NCBI RefSeq assembly: GCF_003224335.1 | Contig: NZ_QKLF01000002.1 | Location: forward strand, 124,001 to 188,000 | Reading direction: 5' to 3' | From: Curtobacterium sp. MCJR17_055 | Lineage (GTDB): Bacteria > Actinomycetota > Actinomycetes > Actinomycetales > Microbacteriaceae | Length of the DNA stretch: 64,000 nt | Shown: piece by piece, positions 34,084 to 44,810 of the stretch | How the letters are laid out: each line of letters begins with the position of its first letter | How positions within the stretch are numbered: position 1 is the stretch's first letter | The notes under the pieces: generated by a model | Seen by the model: only the letters and a program-made list of their open reading frames with translations | Database searches by the model: none | What the model was told of the DNA's origin: nothing | Made by a program: the position numbers and the translations under genes

Positions 34084-34674
34084 TCAGACGGCGGCCGTGA
34101 GACCGCGGGTCGTCAGGGCCTCCGCGATGCGGTCCCCGACCTCGTCCACGGTGCCGAGACCGTCGACGTCGGCGACGAGTCCGCGCTCCTGGTAGACGGC
34201 GACGATCGGCGCGGTCTGCTCCTGGTACACCTGCTGGCGACGACGGATCGTCTCCTCGGTGTCGTCAGCGCGACCCTGCTCCCCCGCACGCTTGAGCAGG
34301 CGCGCCACGAGGGCGTCCTGGTCGGCGACGAGCTGCACGACGAGGTCGATCGCCGCACCCTGCTCCGCGAGGAGCGCGTCGAGGTACTCGACCTGTGCGG
34401 TGGTGCGCGGGTACCCGTCGAGCAGGAACCCCTGCTCGGCGTCCGGCTCGGCGAGACGGTCCCGGACCAGCGCGTTGGTCAGGTCGTCCGGCACGTACTC
34501 ACCGGCGTCCATGAGCGCCTTCGCGCGCTGCCCCAGGGGCGTGCCGTCGGCGACGTTCTTGCGGAAGATGTCGCCCGTGGAGATCGCGGGGATCCCGAGC
34601 GCCGACGCGATGCGGCCGGCCTGGGTGCCCTTGCCCGCTCCGGGAGGTCCGACGATGATGAGGCGTGCGCTCAA
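34084..34674 (-). CDS. adk: Adenylate kinase
   Basis: 196 residues, the short form without a zinc LID insertion. G-P-P-G-A-G-K-G-T (9-17), D-G-Y-P-R-T and [14 protein letters not shown] are conserved. The start is TTG at 34672-34674, overlapping the secY stop as TTGA, so translation is probably coupled to secY. Confidence 0.97.
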   Translation of the reverse strand: MSARLIIVGPPGAGKGTQAGRIASALGIPAISTGDIFRKNVADGTPLGQRAKALMDAGEYVPDDLTNALVRDRLAEPDAEQGFLLDGYPRTTAQVEYLDALLAEQGAAIDLVVQLVADQDALVARLLKRAGEQGRADDTEETIRRRQQVYQEQTAPIVAVYQERGLVADVDGLGTVDEVGDRIAEALTTRGLTAAV

Positions 34675-35993
34675 CGGAGGAGCCCTTCGTAGTGACGTTG
34701 CTGCAGCTGCGAGTCGATCTGCTTCACGGTCTCGAGGCCGACACCCACGATGATCAGGATGCTGGCACCGCCGAACGGGAAGTTCTGGTTCGCCCCGAAC
34801 AGCGCCAGTGCTGCGAGCGGGATGAGCGCGATGAGACCGAGGTAGAGCGCACCGGGCAGCGTCACCCGGGTGAGGACGTAGTCGAGGTACTCGGCGGTCG
34901 GACGTCCGGCTCGGATGCCCGGGATGAACCCGCCGTACTTCTTCATGTTGTCGGCGACCTCTTCGGGGTTGAAGGTGATCGCGACGTAGAAGTACGTGAA
35001 CCCGACGATGAGCAGGAAGTACAGGACCATGTAGAACCAGTTGTCACCCGAGGTCAGGTTGCTCTGGATCCAGGTCACCCACGGGGCCGGCGCGGAGCCG
35101 TCCGAGGGCTGGTTGAACTGTGCGATCAGCGCCGGCAGGTACAGCAGCGAGGACGCGAAGATGACGGGCACGACGCCGGCCATGTTCACCTTGATCGGGA
35201 TGTACGTGTTGTTGCCGCCGTAGGTGCGGCGCCCGACCATGCGCTTGGCGTACTGGACCGGGATGCGCCGCTGCGACTGCTCGACGAACACGACGGCCAT
35301 CATGATGACCAGGCCGACCAGGATGACGAAGAGGAAGAGCTCGAAGGACTGCGACTGCTCGATGGCCCAGAGCGCCGACGGGAACTGCGCGGCGATCGAG
35401 GTGAAGATGAGCAGCGACATGCCGTTGCCGATGCCGCGCTCGGTGACGAGCTCGCCCATCCACATGATCAGGCCGGTGCCCGCGGTCAGGGTGATGACCA
35501 TCAGGAGGATCGCGTACCAGCTGTCGTTCGAGATGATCGACGTGCAGGAGGCCGAGGCGCTCGTGCCGAAGAGGGCACCCGAGCGAGCGACGGTGATCAG
35601 GGTGGTGGACTGCAGCACGCCCAGCGCGATGGTGAGGTAGCGCGTGTACTGCGTCAGCTTCGCCTGACCGGACTGACCCTCCTTGTAGAGGGAGTCGAAG
35701 TGCGGGATCACCACGCGCAGGAGCTGCACGATGATCGACGACGTGATGTACGGCATGATCCCGAGCGCGAAGACCGAGAGCTTCAGGAGCGCGCCGCCGG
35801 AGAACAGGTTGATCAGGTCGTACAGGCCGCCGGAGGACGACGCGGACGCCAGGCAGGCCTGCACGCTGGCGTAGTCCACGAACGGTGCCGGGATGTACGA
35901 GCCGAGGCGGAACAGCGCGATGATCGCGAGGGTGAAACCGATCTTCTTCCGAAGATCTGGGGTGCGCATGATGCGCGCGACCGCTCTGAACAC
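34671..35993 (-). CDS. secY: Protein translocase subunit SecY
   Basis: 440 residues with ten transmembrane segments. [12 protein letters not shown] near the N-terminus and the cytoplasmic loop A-Q-R-R-I-P-V-Q-type motif (here [12 protein letters not shown]) are SecY hallmarks. Channel of the Sec machinery in the plasma membrane. Starts at GTG, 178 bases from rplO across a strong terminator, so it should have its own promoter; none was clear. Two tandem TGACCGGT copies (36013-36028) lie in the leader. Confidence 0.98.
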   Translation of the reverse strand: MFRAVARIMRTPDLRKKIGFTLAIIALFRLGSYIPAPFVDYASVQACLASASSSGGLYDLINLFSGGALLKLSVFALGIMPYITSSIIVQLLRVVIPHFDSLYKEGQSGQAKLTQYTRYLTIALGVLQSTTLITVARSGALFGTSASASCTSIISNDSWYAILLMVITLTAGTGLIMWMGELVTERGIGNGMSLLIFTSIAAQFPSALWAIEQSQSFELFLFVILVGLVIMMAVVFVEQSQRRIPVQYAKRMVGRRTYGGNNTYIPIKVNMAGVVPVIFASSLLYLPALIAQFNQPSDGSAPAPWVTWIQSNLTSGDNWFYMVLYFLLIVGFTYFYVAITFNPEEVADNMKKYGGFIPGIRAGRPTAEYLDYVLTRVTLPGALYLGLIALIPLAALALFGANQNFPFGGASILIIVGVGLETVKQIDSQLQQRHYEGLLR

Positions 35994-36130
35994 GAGTTAC
36001 TCCGAACTTCTGTGACCGGTTGACCGGTCGAGCCGGGCGAGGTCGCCCGTGGCCGGAAGCGCCGACCCCGTGGTCCGGCACGCACGTCGAACGACGCCGT
36101 GTTCCGGACCTGCCATCAAGGAAACCGTAA

Positions 36131-36161
36131 CGGCGGCCCGCGCGCAATGCGCGGGCCGCCG
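36131..36161 (-). terminator. Terminator of the spc operon (after rplO)
   Basis: 13-bp perfect arms CGGCGGCCCGCGC (36131-36143) and its complement (36149-36161) around GCAAT, 11 bases past the rplO stop. It separates rplO from secY, which are co-transcribed in many bacteria. Confidence 0.85.
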
Positions 36162-36171
36162 CCGACGGGGA

Positions 36172-36636
36172 CTACTTGGTGACGGTGCCGCCCGCCGCCA
36201 CGATCTTCTCCTCGGCGGATGCCGAGACCTTGTCGACCGTGACGGTGATCGCCACGCTGATGTCACCCTGACCGAGAACCTTGACCTTCTCGTTCTTGCG
36301 GACGGCGCCCTTGGCGACCAGGTCCGCGACGGTGACGTCGCCACCGTTCGGGTAGAGCTCCGCGATCTTGTCCAGGTTCACGGGCTGGTACTCGACGCGG
36401 AACGGGTTCTTGAACCCGCGGAGCTTCGGGGTGCGCATGTGCAGCGGCATCTGCCCACCCTCGAAGCCGACCTTGACCTGGTACCGGGCCTTCTGGCCCT
36501 TGGTGCCACGGCCGGCGGTCTTGCCCTTCGAGCCCTCACCACGGCCGACGCGGGTGCGGTCCTTCTTGGACCCCGCTGCCGGACGAAGGTGGTGAACCTT
36601 CAGGATCTGGACGCGCTCGTTCTTCTCGTCGCTCAT
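36172..36636 (-). CDS. rplO: 50S ribosomal protein L15
   Basis: 154 residues. [14 protein letters not shown]-x-R-x-R-V-G-R-G and G-F-E-G-G-Q-M-P-L mark L15. Overlaps rpmD by 4 bases (ATGA). Confidence 0.98.
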   Translation of the reverse strand: MSDEKNERVQILKVHHLRPAAGSKKDRTRVGRGEGSKGKTAGRGTKGQKARYQVKVGFEGGQMPLHMRTPKLRGFKNPFRVEYQPVNLDKIAELYPNGGDVTVADLVAKGAVRKNEKVKVLGQGDISVAITVTVDKVSASAEEKIVAAGGTVTK

Positions 36637-36818
36637 GCGTCGACCTCCTCGACCTTCACGAGGTGCGCAACCGTCGCGATGTACCCGCGGTTCTGGGAGT
36701 TGTCCTCACGCAGGACCGTACGGCCGATGCGCTTGAGACCCAGGCTGCGGAGCGTGTCGCGCTGGTACTGCTTCTCGCTGATGACGGACTTCGTCTGCGT
36801 GATCTTCAGCATCGCCAT
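36633..36818 (-). CDS. rpmD: 50S ribosomal protein L30
   Basis: 61 residues: [13 protein letters not shown], then [12 protein letters not shown]-type motif and V-A-H-L-V-K-V-E. The ATG at 36816-36818 shares one base with the rpsE stop (TGATG). Confidence 0.97.
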   Translation of the reverse strand: MAMLKITQTKSVISEKQYQRDTLRSLGLKRIGRTVLREDNSQNRGYIATVAHLVKVEEVDA

Positions 36819-37630
36819 CACGCACCTGCCTTCTCGTTCGCAGCCGTACGAGCGGCCGCCTCGGCGTGCAGCAGACGGGCCGGGACGACGTGGTCGACGG
36901 GCAGACCACGACGGCTGGCGACGGCACGCGGCTCTTCGAGCTGCTTGAGCGCCGTCACGGTCGCGTGCACGATGTTGATGGTGTTCGACGAACCGAGCGA
37001 CTTGCTCAGGACGTCGTGGATGCCGGCGCACTCGAGCACGGCGCGGACCGGACCACCGGCGATGACACCGGTACCGGCAGCGGCCGGACGCAGGAGGACG
37101 ACGCCAGCGGCGGCCTCACCCTGCACCGGGTGCGGGATCGTGTTGCCGACGCGGGGGACGCGGAAGAAGTTCTTCTTCGCCTCCTCGACGCCCTTCGAGA
37201 TGGCGGTCGGGACCTCGCGGGCCTTGCCGTAGCCGACGCCCACCAGACCGTTGCCGTCACCGACGACGACGAGCGCGGTGAAGCTGAAGCGACGACCACC
37301 CTTGACGACCTTGGAGACGCGGTTGATGGTGACGACGCGCTCGAGGAACTGGCTGTCGCCGCCGCGACCGTTGCGGTCGTTGCCGCCACGGCCACCCTGC
37401 TGACGGTCACGCCCGCCACCGCTGCCGCCACCACGACGGCCACGGTTGTCGACGGAGTCGCGGTTGTTCGATGCCGAACCCGCAGCGGTCTCGACGGGAC
37501 GCTCGACGACCGGGACGTCGGGCTCCTTGGCCGCGGGGGCCTTCGCCTCGGTCGCGGTGGTCTCGGCGTCGGTCGTCTCGACCTCGGTCGTGGCCTCGGC
37601 GTCGTCGTTGGTGTTCGCGATGTCGCTCAC
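36818..37630 (-). CDS. rpsE: 30S ribosomal protein S5 with long acidic/RG-rich N-terminal extension
   Basis: 270 residues against about 165 in E. coli. Residues 1-57 are acidic, Thr/Ala/Glu-rich; 58-92 are Arg/Gly/Asp-rich (R-G-G repeats). The S5 fold starts near residue 94 ([20 protein letters not shown]). S5 lines the mRNA entry channel with S3 and S4. The GTG at 37628-37630 overlaps the rplR stop. Confidence 0.97.
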   Translation of the reverse strand: MSDIANTNDDAEATTEVETTDAETTATEAKAPAAKEPDVPVVERPVETAAGSASNNRDSVDNRGRRGGGSGGGRDRQQGGRGGNDRNGRGGDSQFLERVVTINRVSKVVKGGRRFSFTALVVVGDGNGLVGVGYGKAREVPTAISKGVEEAKKNFFRVPRVGNTIPHPVQGEAAAGVVLLRPAAAGTGVIAGGPVRAVLECAGIHDVLSKSLGSSNTINIVHATVTALKQLEEPRAVASRRGLPVDHVVPARLLHAEAAARTAANEKAGA

Positions 37631-38004
37631 AGGTTCAGCCCTCCTTCACGGGCACCATCGGCGATCGCGGCGACGCGACCGGCGTACTTGCTACCGCCGC
37701 GGTCGAAGACCACGGCCTCGACGCCAGCCGACTTCGCGCGCTCGGCGACGAGCTCGCCGACGCGACGGGCCTTGGCGGTCTTGTCGCCGTCGAACGAGCG
37801 GAGGTCGGCCTCCATCGTCGATGCGCTGGCGAGGGTGTGACCCTTGGCGTCGTCGATGACCTGGACGAACACGTGACGTGACGAACGGGTGACGGCGAGA
37901 CGGGGACGGGTCTCGGTCCCGGTGATCTTCTTCCGGAGACGGTTGTGGCGACGCGCCTTGGCAGCCGCCTTGCTCTTGCCTCGAGTACGAGTTCCGATGG
38001 CCAT
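37627..38004 (-). CDS. rplR: 50S ribosomal protein L18
   Basis: 125 residues. [31 protein letters not shown] and the C-terminal [11 protein letters not shown] are L18. I chose ATG 38004 (M-A-I-G-T-R), two bases after the rplF stop; a GTG at 38010 overlapping that stop is the alternative. Confidence 0.96.
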   Translation of the reverse strand: MAIGTRTRGKSKAAAKARRHNRLRKKITGTETRPRLAVTRSSRHVFVQVIDDAKGHTLASASTMEADLRSFDGDKTAKARRVGELVAERAKSAGVEAVVFDRGGSKYAGRVAAIADGAREGGLNL

Positions 38005-38006
38005 GA

Positions 38007-38543
38007 TCACTTACCTGACTTTCCGGCCTTGCGGCGCACGATCTCGCCGGCGTAGCGGACACCCTTGCCCTTGTAGGGCTCGGGCTTGCGCAGCTTGCGG
38101 ATGTTGGCCGCGACCTCACCGACGAGCTGCTTGTCGATGCCGTTCACGGTGACCTTGTTGTTGCCCTCGACGGCGAAGCTGATGCCGGCCGGCGGGTTGA
38201 CCGTGATGGGGTGGGAGTACCCGAGCGCGAACTCGAGGTCGCTGCCCTTGGCGGCCACGCGGTAACCGGTCCCGACGACCTCGAGGCCCTTGGAGTAGCC
38301 CTGGGTGACGCCGATGATCTGGTTCGCGATGAGCGAGCGGGTCAGGCCGTGCAGCGCGCGGGAGGAACGCTCGTCGTCCGGGCGGCTGACGAGGACCTGG
38401 TTGTCCTCGACCTTCGCCTGGATGGGCTCAGCGATGACGAGCGAAAGCTCGCCCTTCGGGCCCTTGACGGCGACGTTCTGGCCGTCGACCGAGACGGTCG
38501 CTCCGGCCGGGATGTCGATGGGGAGACGTCCGATACGAGACAT
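38007..38543 (-). CDS. rplF: 50S ribosomal protein L6
   Basis: 178 residues. [12 protein letters not shown] and the C-terminal [12 protein letters not shown] motif are L6. Six bases after rpsH. Confidence 0.98.
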   Translation of the reverse strand: MSRIGRLPIDIPAGATVSVDGQNVAVKGPKGELSLVIAEPIQAKVEDNQVLVSRPDDERSSRALHGLTRSLIANQIIGVTQGYSKGLEVVGTGYRVAAKGSDLEFALGYSHPITVNPPAGISFAVEGNNKVTVNGIDKQLVGEVAANIRKLRKPEPYKGKGVRYAGEIVRRKAGKSGK

Positions 38544-38549
38544 GATCGA

Positions 38550-38948
38550 TCACCAAACGTAGGCGAGGACTTCCCCACCCACGCCCTTCTGCTCGGCTTC
38601 GCGGTCGGTCAGGAGCCCCGAGGAGGTCGACAGGATCGCCACGCCGAGGCCACCGAGGACCCGGGGGATCTCGGTCGACTTCGCGTAGACGCGGAGGCCC
38701 GGCTTCGAGACGCGCTTGATGCCGGCGATCGAACGCTCGCGATCGGGGCCGTACTTGAGGTCGATGGTCAGGGTCTGCCCGACGCGGGCGTCCTCGACCT
38801 TCCACTCGCTGATGTAACCCTCGCGCTTGAGGATGTCAGCGATGGTCTGCTTGAGCTTGGAGCTCGGAAGCGAGACGGCGTCGTGGTGCGCCGAGTTCGC
38901 GTTCCGCAATCTGGTCAGCATGTCTGCGACCGGATCGGTCATCGTCAT
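38550..38948 (-). CDS. rpsH: 30S ribosomal protein S8
   Basis: 132 residues. [14 protein letters not shown] and the C-terminal [12 protein letters not shown] are S8. The ATG at 38948 gives the family N-terminus. The normal upstream gene rpsN is absent: a terminator and about 110 bases lie between this start and rplE. Confidence 0.98.
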   Translation of the reverse strand: MTMTDPVADMLTRLRNANSAHHDAVSLPSSKLKQTIADILKREGYISEWKVEDARVGQTLTIDLKYGPDRERSIAGIKRVSKPGLRVYAKSTEIPRVLGGLGVAILSTSSGLLTDREAEQKGVGGEVLAYVW

Positions 38949-39057
38949 GATGCGTTTCCGTCCTTCGTCCGGTTTCGACACCCGTTCCACGAGTGCCGAC
39001 CTCGACGATCGATGTGATCCCAGGGCGGTTCCCCGGGATCGGTGTGACTTCGTGCGA

Positions 39058-39088
39058 GCGGGCCGGAGGAGAAACTCCTCCGGCCCGC
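39058..39088 (-). terminator. Terminator between rplE and rpsH
   Basis: 13-bp perfect stem GCGGGCCGGAGGA (39058-39070) with its complement (39076-39088) and a GAAAC loop, 15 bases after the rplE stop. It would split the S10-spc transcript and implies a separate promoter for rpsH onward. Confidence 0.85.
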
Positions 39089-39103
39089 ACCGCCCGGAGT
39101 AGC

Positions 39104-39694
39104 TTAGACCGTCTGCTCGGCAGAACGGAACGGGAAGCCGAGCTGGCGGAGCAGCGCGCGGCCTTCGTCGTCCGTCTTCGCGGTGGTCACGACGGTGATG
39201 TCGAACCCACGCACGCGGTCGATGCGGTCCTGGTCGATCTCGTGGAACACGCTCTGCTCCGAGAGACCGAAGGTGTAGTTGCCGTTGCCGTCGAACTGGC
39301 GGTCGCTCAGGCCGCGGAAGTCGCGGATGCGCGGGAGCGCCAGCGACAGCAGGCGGTCGAGGAACTCCCACGCGCGGTCACCGCGGAGGGTGACGTGCGC
39401 GCCGATGGCCTGGCCCTCACGCAGCTTGAACTGCGCGATGGACTTGCGGGCCAGCGTGACCTGTGGCTTCTGACCCGTGATCGCCGTGAGGTCCTTGATG
39501 GCCCCCTCGATGATCTTCGAGTCGCGCGCGGCCTCGCCGACGCCGGTGTTGACGACGACCTTGACCAGGCCGGGGACCTGGTTGACGTTCGCGTAACCGA
39601 ACTGCTCGGTCAGCGCCGCCTTGATCTCGTTGCGGTACTTCTGCTTGAGGCGCGGCTGAACTTTCTCAGCAGTCGCGGCAGTCGTGTCGGTCAT
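39104..39694 (-). CDS. rplE: 50S ribosomal protein L5
   Basis: 196 residues. [17 protein letters not shown] and R-D-F-R-G-L are L5 motifs, with a short Thr/Ala-rich N-terminal extension. Binds 5S rRNA. Shares one base with the rplX stop. Confidence 0.98.
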   Translation of the reverse strand: MTDTTAATAEKVQPRLKQKYRNEIKAALTEQFGYANVNQVPGLVKVVVNTGVGEAARDSKIIEGAIKDLTAITGQKPQVTLARKSIAQFKLREGQAIGAHVTLRGDRAWEFLDRLLSLALPRIRDFRGLSDRQFDGNGNYTFGLSEQSVFHEIDQDRIDRVRGFDITVVTTAKTDDEGRALLRQLGFPFRSAEQTV

Positions 39695-40047
39695 CAGAGC
39701 TTCTCACCAGACTTCTTGGCGTAGCGGACGCGGACGGTCTTGGTGACGCCGTCCTTCTCCACCTGTTCGTTGCGGAAACCGACGCGGGTCGGCTTCTTGG
39801 TCTTCGGGTCGACGATCGCGACGTTCGACACGTGGATCGGGGCTTCGTGCTGCTCGATGCCACCGGTCTTCGAACCGCGCTGGGTCTGACCGACGCGGAC
39901 GTGCTTGGTCACGAAGTTGATGCCCTCGACGACCAGACGGTCGCCGCGGACCTCGATGACCTTGCCCTGCTTGCCGCGGTCGCCGCCACGCTCCTGCGTG
40001 GCGCCCGTGATGACCTGGACCAGGTCACCCTTCTTGATGTTCGCCAT
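39694..40047 (-). CDS. rplX: 50S ribosomal protein L24
   Basis: 117 residues with the KOW motif [11 protein letters not shown] and [10 protein letters not shown]-type signature. Three bases after rplN. Confidence 0.97.
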   Translation of the reverse strand: MANIKKGDLVQVITGATQERGGDRGKQGKVIEVRGDRLVVEGINFVTKHVRVGQTQRGSKTGGIEQHEAPIHVSNVAIVDPKTKKPTRVGFRNEQVEKDGVTKTVRVRYAKKSGEKL

Positions 40048-40050
40048 GGC

Positions 40051-40419
40051 TTACAGCACCTCCGGCGCGAGCGAGATGATCTTCATGAACTTCTTGTCAC
40101 GGAGCTCGCGACCGATCGGCCCGAAGATGCGGGTACCGCGCGGGTCGCCGTCAGCCTTGAGGATCACTGCCGCGTTCTCGTCGAACTTGATGTAGGAGCC
40201 GTCGGGACGACGGGTCTCCTTCTTGGTGCGAACGATGACCGCCTTGACGACGTCACCCTTCTTCACGTTGCCGCCGGGGATGGCGTCCTTCACCGTGGCG
40301 ACGATGACGTCACCGAGGCCGGCGTAGCGACGACCCGAGCCACCGAGCACGCGGATGGTCAAGATCTCCTTGGCACCCGTGTTGTCGGCGACCTTCAGGC
40401 GGGATTCCTGCTGAATCAC
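40051..40419 (-). CDS. rplN: 50S ribosomal protein L14
   Basis: 122 residues. [17 protein letters not shown] and [13 protein letters not shown] mark L14. Confidence 0.98.
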   Translation of the reverse strand: MIQQESRLKVADNTGAKEILTIRVLGGSGRRYAGLGDVIVATVKDAIPGGNVKKGDVVKAVIVRTKKETRRPDGSYIKFDENAAVILKADGDPRGTRIFGPIGRELRDKKFMKIISLAPEVL

Positions 40420-40450
40420 TGCTGTCTCCTATTCCGAAGCGGGCCGAGGC

Positions 40451-40735
40451 CTACTTGGCCTTCTCGAGGATCTCGACCAGGCGCCAGCGCTTGGTGGCGC
40501 TGAGGGGACGGGTCTCGCTGATGACGACCAGGTCGCCGATGCCGGCGGTCCCGAGCTCGTCGTGGGCCTTGACCTTCGACGTGCGACGGATGACCTTGCC
40601 GTAGAGGGGGTGCTTCACGCGGTCCTCGACCTCGACGACGATCGTCTTGTCCATCTTGTCGCTCGTCACGTAGCCGCGACGGGTCTTCCGGTAGCCGCGG
40701 GTGAGGGCTGCGGAGTCCTTCTCTTCGGTCGCCAT
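40451..40735 (-). CDS. rpsQ: 30S ribosomal protein S17
   Basis: 94 residues. [18 protein letters not shown] and [12 protein letters not shown] are S17 motifs. Starts on the stop of rpmC (one-base overlap). Confidence 0.97.
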   Translation of the reverse strand: MATEEKDSAALTRGYRKTRRGYVTSDKMDKTIVVEVEDRVKHPLYGKVIRRTSKVKAHDELGTAGIGDLVVISETRPLSATKRWRLVEILEKAK

Positions 40736-41055
40736 CAGTTCTCCTCGGCGGTCTCGGCCTCGGTCGACTCAGCCGGCTTCTCGGCCTTCTTCGACGACTT
40801 CTTGGCCTTCGGGGCGGTCTCGACGGGGGCGGGCGTGGCACGGATGCCGAGCTCGCGCTCGCGGAGCACGGTGTAGATGCGCGCGATGTCGCGCTTGACG
40901 GCACGGAGACGGCCGTGGCTCTCCAGCTGGCCGGTGGCCGACTGGAAGCGGAGGTTGAACAGCTCCTCCTTGGCCTTCTTCAGCTCGTCAGCGAGACGCT
41001 CGTTCTCGAAGGTGTCGAGCTCAGTGGGACGGAGCTCCTTGGAACCGATCGCCAT
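40735..41055 (-). CDS. rpmC: 50S ribosomal protein L29 with C-terminal Lys/Ala/Glu tail
   Basis: 106 residues; the L29 core (about 4-72, [13 protein letters not shown]) is followed by a tail of about 35 residues rich in Lys, Ala and Glu. Typical L29 is 60-75 residues. The ATG at 41055 shares one base with the rplP stop. Confidence 0.97.
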   Translation of the reverse strand: MAIGSKELRPTELDTFENERLADELKKAKEELFNLRFQSATGQLESHGRLRAVKRDIARIYTVLRERELGIRATPAPVETAPKAKKSSKKAEKPAESTEAETAEEN

Positions 41056-41474
41056 TATGCGTCGCCCTCCTCGCGCTTGATGATGCGTGCCTTGAGGGGC
41101 AGCTTGTGGATTGCACGGGTCAGTGCCTCGCGGGCGATCTCGTCGCTCACGCCGGAGAGCTCGAAGAGCACACGACCCGGCTTGACGTTCGCGATCCACC
41201 ACTCGGGGGAACCCTTACCGGAACCCATTCGGGTCTCAGCCGGCTTCTTGGTGAGCGGACGGTCCGGGTAGATGTTGATCCACACCTTGCCGCCACGCTT
41301 GATGTGACGCGTCATCGCGATACGAGCGGACTCGATCTGACGGTTGGTCACGTAGGCCGGGGTGAGCGCCTGGATACCGTAGTCACCGAAGGAGACCTTG
41401 GTGCCACCGGTCGCCTGGCCCGAACGCTTCGGGTGGTGCTGCTTGCGGTGCTTGACTCGACGGGGGATAAGCAT
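41055..41474 (-). CDS. rplP: 50S ribosomal protein L16
   Basis: 139 residues. [25 protein letters not shown] and M-G-x-G-K-G are L16 signatures. Three bases after the rpsC stop, tightly packed. Confidence 0.98.
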   Translation of the reverse strand: MLIPRRVKHRKQHHPKRSGQATGGTKVSFGDYGIQALTPAYVTNRQIESARIAMTRHIKRGGKVWINIYPDRPLTKKPAETRMGSGKGSPEWWIANVKPGRVLFELSGVSDEIAREALTRAIHKLPLKARIIKREEGDA

Positions 41475-41476
41475 GG

Positions 41477-42283
41477 TTACGCCTCAACTCCTGCGCCGGC
41501 CGGCGCGTCCTGCGGGGCCTGCTGCTCGCGACGGTCGCCACCGCGCTCGTTGCGGTCGCCACGGGGGCCGCCGCCACGACGGTCGCCGCCACGACGCTCG
41601 GGGCGGGACGAACGCTGGTTCGCCTGCTCGCGAGCGAGCTCCTTGTTCGTGATGTCGCCCTTGTAGATCCAGACCTTCACGCCGATGCGGCCGAACGTGG
41701 TCCGGGCCTCGTAGAAGCCGTAGTCGATGTTCGCGCGGAGGGTGTGCAGGGGCACACGGCCTTCGCGGTAGAACTCCGAACGCGACATCTCCGCGCCGCC
41801 GAGGCGGCCCGACACCTGGATGCGGACACCCTTGGCGCCGGCGCGCTGTGCACCCTGCAGGCCCTTGCGCATGGCGCGACGGAACGCGACACGAGCGGAG
41901 AGCTGCTCGGCGATGCCCTGCGCGACGAGCTGGGCCTCGGTCTCGGGGTTCTTGACCTCGAGGATGTTGAGCTGGATCTGCTTCTTGGTGAGCTTCTCGA
42001 GCTCGCTCCGGATGCGCTCCGCCTCGGCGCCGCGGCGACCGATGACGATGCCCGGGCGCGCCGTGTGGATGTCCACGCGGACGCGGTCACGGGTGCGCTC
42101 CAGCTCGATGCGGGCGACGCCCGCGCGGTCGAGGGTCTTCGTCAGGAACTGACGGATCTTGACGTCCTCGGCCACGAAGTCGGCGTAACGCTGACCCTTC
42201 TTCGTGCTGTCGGCGAACCAGTGGGAGATGTGGTCCGTCGTGATCCCGAGACGGAAGCCGTACGGGTTGACCTTCTGGCCCAT
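41477..42283 (-). CDS. rpsC: 30S ribosomal protein S3 with RG-rich C-terminal tail
   Basis: 268 residues. [12 protein letters not shown] and the KH-domain G-R-R-G-A-E motif are canonical. From about residue 224 a 45-residue tail of R-G-G-D-R and R-G-D-R-N units extends past the fold. S3 forms the mRNA helicase/entry site together with S4 and S5. Confidence 0.98.
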   Translation of the reverse strand: MGQKVNPYGFRLGITTDHISHWFADSTKKGQRYADFVAEDVKIRQFLTKTLDRAGVARIELERTRDRVRVDIHTARPGIVIGRRGAEAERIRSELEKLTKKQIQLNILEVKNPETEAQLVAQGIAEQLSARVAFRRAMRKGLQGAQRAGAKGVRIQVSGRLGGAEMSRSEFYREGRVPLHTLRANIDYGFYEARTTFGRIGVKVWIYKGDITNKELAREQANQRSSRPERRGGDRRGGGPRGDRNERGGDRREQQAPQDAPAGAGVEA

Positions 42284-42675
42284 TACTTGCTCGCCTTCTT
42301 GCTCGTCGCGGCGGCCTCGGCCTCATCCGGCGTCGCGAGGACGACCGTGATGTGGCTGGTGCGCTTGTTGATGCGGAAGGCGCGGCCCTGGGCGCGCGGC
42401 TGGAACCGCTTCAGGGTCGTGCCCTCGTCGACGTAGACGCTGCTCACGTAGAGGTCGCGCTCGTCGAGGAAGCTGTTCGTCGAGTCCGCCTTGACACGTG
42501 CGTTGGCGATCGCCGAGGCGACCAGCTTGTACACGGGCTCCGAAGCGCCCTGGGGGGCGAACTTCAGGATGGCGAGCGCCTCGTGGGCCTGCTTGCCGCG
42601 GATCAGCTGGATGACGCGACGGGCCTTCTGAGGCGTGACGCGGATGTGTCGCACGCGTGCGATCGACTCCACCAT
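42283..42675 (-). CDS. rplV: 50S ribosomal protein L22
   Basis: 130 residues. [16 protein letters not shown] and [12 protein letters not shown] are L22. Shares one base with rpsC. Confidence 0.98.
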   Translation of the reverse strand: MVESIARVRHIRVTPQKARRVIQLIRGKQAHEALAILKFAPQGASEPVYKLVASAIANARVKADSTNSFLDERDLYVSSVYVDEGTTLKRFQPRAQGRAFRINKRTSHITVVLATPDEAEAAATSKKASK

Positions 42676-42701
42676 TTCGTTCCTCCTCTTTCGTCGCCGC
42701 C

Positions 42702-42983
42702 TCAGCGGCGACGGCCCTTCTTGTCGTCCTTCACGTGGCCGCGGAAGGTGCGGGTCGGCGCGAACTCGCCGAGCTTGTGACCGACCATCGACTCGGTGAC
42801 GAACACCGGGATGTGCTTGCGGCCGTCGTGCACCGCGATGGTGTGACCGAGCATGTTCGGGACGATCATCGACCGACGCGACCAGGTACGGATCACGTTC
42901 TTGGTGTTGGCCTCGTTCTGCGTGACGACCTTGCGGAGCAGGTGCTCGTCGACGAAGGGGCCCTTCTTCAGACTGCGTGGCAT
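42702..42983 (-). CDS. rpsS: 30S ribosomal protein S19
   Basis: 93 residues. [11 protein letters not shown] and I[11 protein letters not shown] are S19. 11 bases after rplB. Confidence 0.98.
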   Translation of the reverse strand: MPRSLKKGPFVDEHLLRKVVTQNEANTKNVIRTWSRRSMIVPNMLGHTIAVHDGRKHIPVFVTESMVGHKLGEFAPTRTFRGHVKDDKKGRRR

Positions 42984-42994
42984 CTTCGGAACTC

Positions 42995-43834
42995 CTACTT
43001 GCGCTTCTTGCCGGCGTTACGGCGACGGACGATGAGCTTGTCGCTCGGCTTGTTGGGCTTGCGCGTGCGACCCTCGGCCTGGCCCCAGGGGCTGACCGGG
43101 TGACGACCACCGGACGTCTTGCCCTCACCACCACCGTGCGGGTGGTCGACCGGGTTCATCGCGACACCACGCACGGTCGGGCGGACGCCCTTCCAGCGCA
43201 TGCGGCCGGCCTTGCCCCAGTTGATGTTCGACTGCTCGGCGTTGCCGACCTCGCCGATGGTGGCGCGGCAGCGCGCGTCGACGTTGCGGACCTCGCCCGA
43301 CGGCAGACGGAGCTGCGCGTAGGGGCCGTCCTTGGCGACGAGACGCACCGAGGCACCGGCGGATCGGGCCATCTTCGCGCCGCCACCGGGACGGAGCTCG
43401 ATCGCGTGGATCACGGTACCGACGGGGATGTTGCGCAGCGGCAGGTTGTTGCCCGGCTTGATGTCAGCGCCGGGGCCCGTCTCGACGACGTCGCCCTGCT
43501 TGAGCTTGTTCGGAGCGATGATGTAGCGCTTGGTGCCGTCCACGAAGTGCAGGAGCGCGATGCGCGCCGTGCGGTTCGGGTCGTACTCGATGTGCGCGAC
43601 CTTCGCGTCGACGCCGTCCTTGTCGGCACGACGGAAGTCGATCACGCGGTACTGGCGCTTGTGGCCACCACCGATGTGACGCGTCGTGATGCGACCCGAG
43701 CTGTTCCGGCCACCGGTCTTCGGCAGCGGACGGAGCAGGGACTTCTCCGGGGTCGAACGGGTGATCTCGGCGAAGTCGGCGACCGAGGAGCCGCGACGAC
43801 CGGGAGTCGTGGGCTTGTAGTTACGAATAGCCAT
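42995..43834 (-). CDS. rplB: 50S ribosomal protein L2
   Basis: 279 residues. N[19 protein letters not shown] and [16 protein letters not shown] are L2; the His of the last motif lies near the peptidyl-transferase centre. Confidence 0.99.
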   Translation of the reverse strand: MAIRNYKPTTPGRRGSSVADFAEITRSTPEKSLLRPLPKTGGRNSSGRITTRHIGGGHKRQYRVIDFRRADKDGVDAKVAHIEYDPNRTARIALLHFVDGTKRYIIAPNKLKQGDVVETGPGADIKPGNNLPLRNIPVGTVIHAIELRPGGGAKMARSAGASVRLVAKDGPYAQLRLPSGEVRNVDARCRATIGEVGNAEQSNINWGKAGRMRWKGVRPTVRGVAMNPVDHPHGGGEGKTSGGRHPVSPWGQAEGRTRKPNKPSDKLIVRRRNAGKKRK

Positions 43835-43852
43835 GATTTATCCCTCTGGTCC

Positions 43853-44152
43853 TCAGCCGACAGCCGTGAAGATGTCGATCGAACCGGACTTGAGCGTCAC
43901 GATGGCGCGCTTGGTGTCCTTGCGCTTGCCGATCCCGAACTTGGTCCGGCGGGTCTTGCCCGGACGGTTCAGCGTGTTGATGCCGGCGACCTTGACGTCG
44001 AAGATCTTCTCGATCGCGAGCTTGATCTCGGTCTTGTTCGCACGGGGGTCCACGAGGAACGTGTACTTGCCCTGGTCGATGAGGCCGTAGCTCTTCTCCG
44101 ACACGACCGGCGAGATGATGATGTCGCGCGGGTCCTTGTTGAAGCCGCTCAT
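43853..44152 (-). CDS. rplW: 50S ribosomal protein L23
   Basis: 99 residues. [22 protein letters not shown] and the G-K-R-K-D-type C-terminus are L23, which sits at the exit tunnel. Overlaps rplD by 4 bases. Confidence 0.97.
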   Translation of the reverse strand: MSGFNKDPRDIIISPVVSEKSYGLIDQGKYTFLVDPRANKTEIKLAIEKIFDVKVAGINTLNRPGKTRRTKFGIGKRKDTKRAIVTLKSGSIDIFTAVG

Positions 44153-44808
44153 GCGGTGATCTCCTTCGCGGTCTTCGACGCGATGAAGGCGTCGAGTGCG
44201 CTCTTGCTGAAGACGAGCGCGTCGGCCTTGAGCACGTCGTAGGCGTTGAGCTGGCCGTACGAGAGCGCGTGGACGTTCGGCAGGTTGCGGATCGACTTGA
44301 GCGTGAGCTCGTCGCCCGACTCGAGCACGACGAGCACGTTCTTGACGGGCGCGACCTTCTCGAGCAGCGTGCGGGCGACCTTCGTCGACGGCGTCTCGGC
44401 CGCGATGAAGCCCTCCACAGCGGAGATGCGGCCACCGCGGGCGCGGTCCGAGAGCGAGCCGAGCAGGGCTGCGGCGATCATCTTCTTCGGGGTGCGCTGC
44501 GAGTAGTCGCGGGGGGTCGGTCCGTGGACGACGCCACCGCCGGTGTGCTCCGGAGCGCGGACCGAACCCTGACGGGAGCGGCCGGTGCCCTTCTGCTTGA
44601 ACGGCTTGCGACCGGCACCGCGGACTTCGCCACGGTTCTTGGTCTTGTGGGTGCCCTGGCGCGCGGCGGCGAGCTGCGCGGTGACCACCTGGTGGATCAG
44701 CGGGACGTTGGTCTCGACGTCGAAGATCGCTGCGGGGAGCTCGACGGTGCCGGACTTCTCACCCGTGACGTCGAGGACGTCGATCGTGGTTGCGGTCGTG
44801 GTGGCCAT
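44149..44808 (-). CDS. rplD: 50S ribosomal protein L4
   Basis: 219 residues. [24 protein letters not shown]-type loop identifies L4. ATG at 44808 (M-A-T-T-T) lies two bases after the rplC stop; GTG 44814 is the alternative start. Confidence 0.97.
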   Translation of the reverse strand: MATTTATTIDVLDVTGEKSGTVELPAAIFDVETNVPLIHQVVTAQLAAARQGTHKTKNRGEVRGAGRKPFKQKGTGRSRQGSVRAPEHTGGGVVHGPTPRDYSQRTPKKMIAAALLGSLSDRARGGRISAVEGFIAAETPSTKVARTLLEKVAPVKNVLVVLESGDELTLKSIRNLPNVHALSYGQLNAYDVLKADALVFSKSALDAFIASKTAKEITA

Positions 44809-44810
44809 GA

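Noticed and set aside
38949-39103. Possible hidden rpsN between rplE and rpsH
   Set aside because: The 155-base gap cannot hold the 61-residue zinc-type S14, and most of it is a terminator and a leader.
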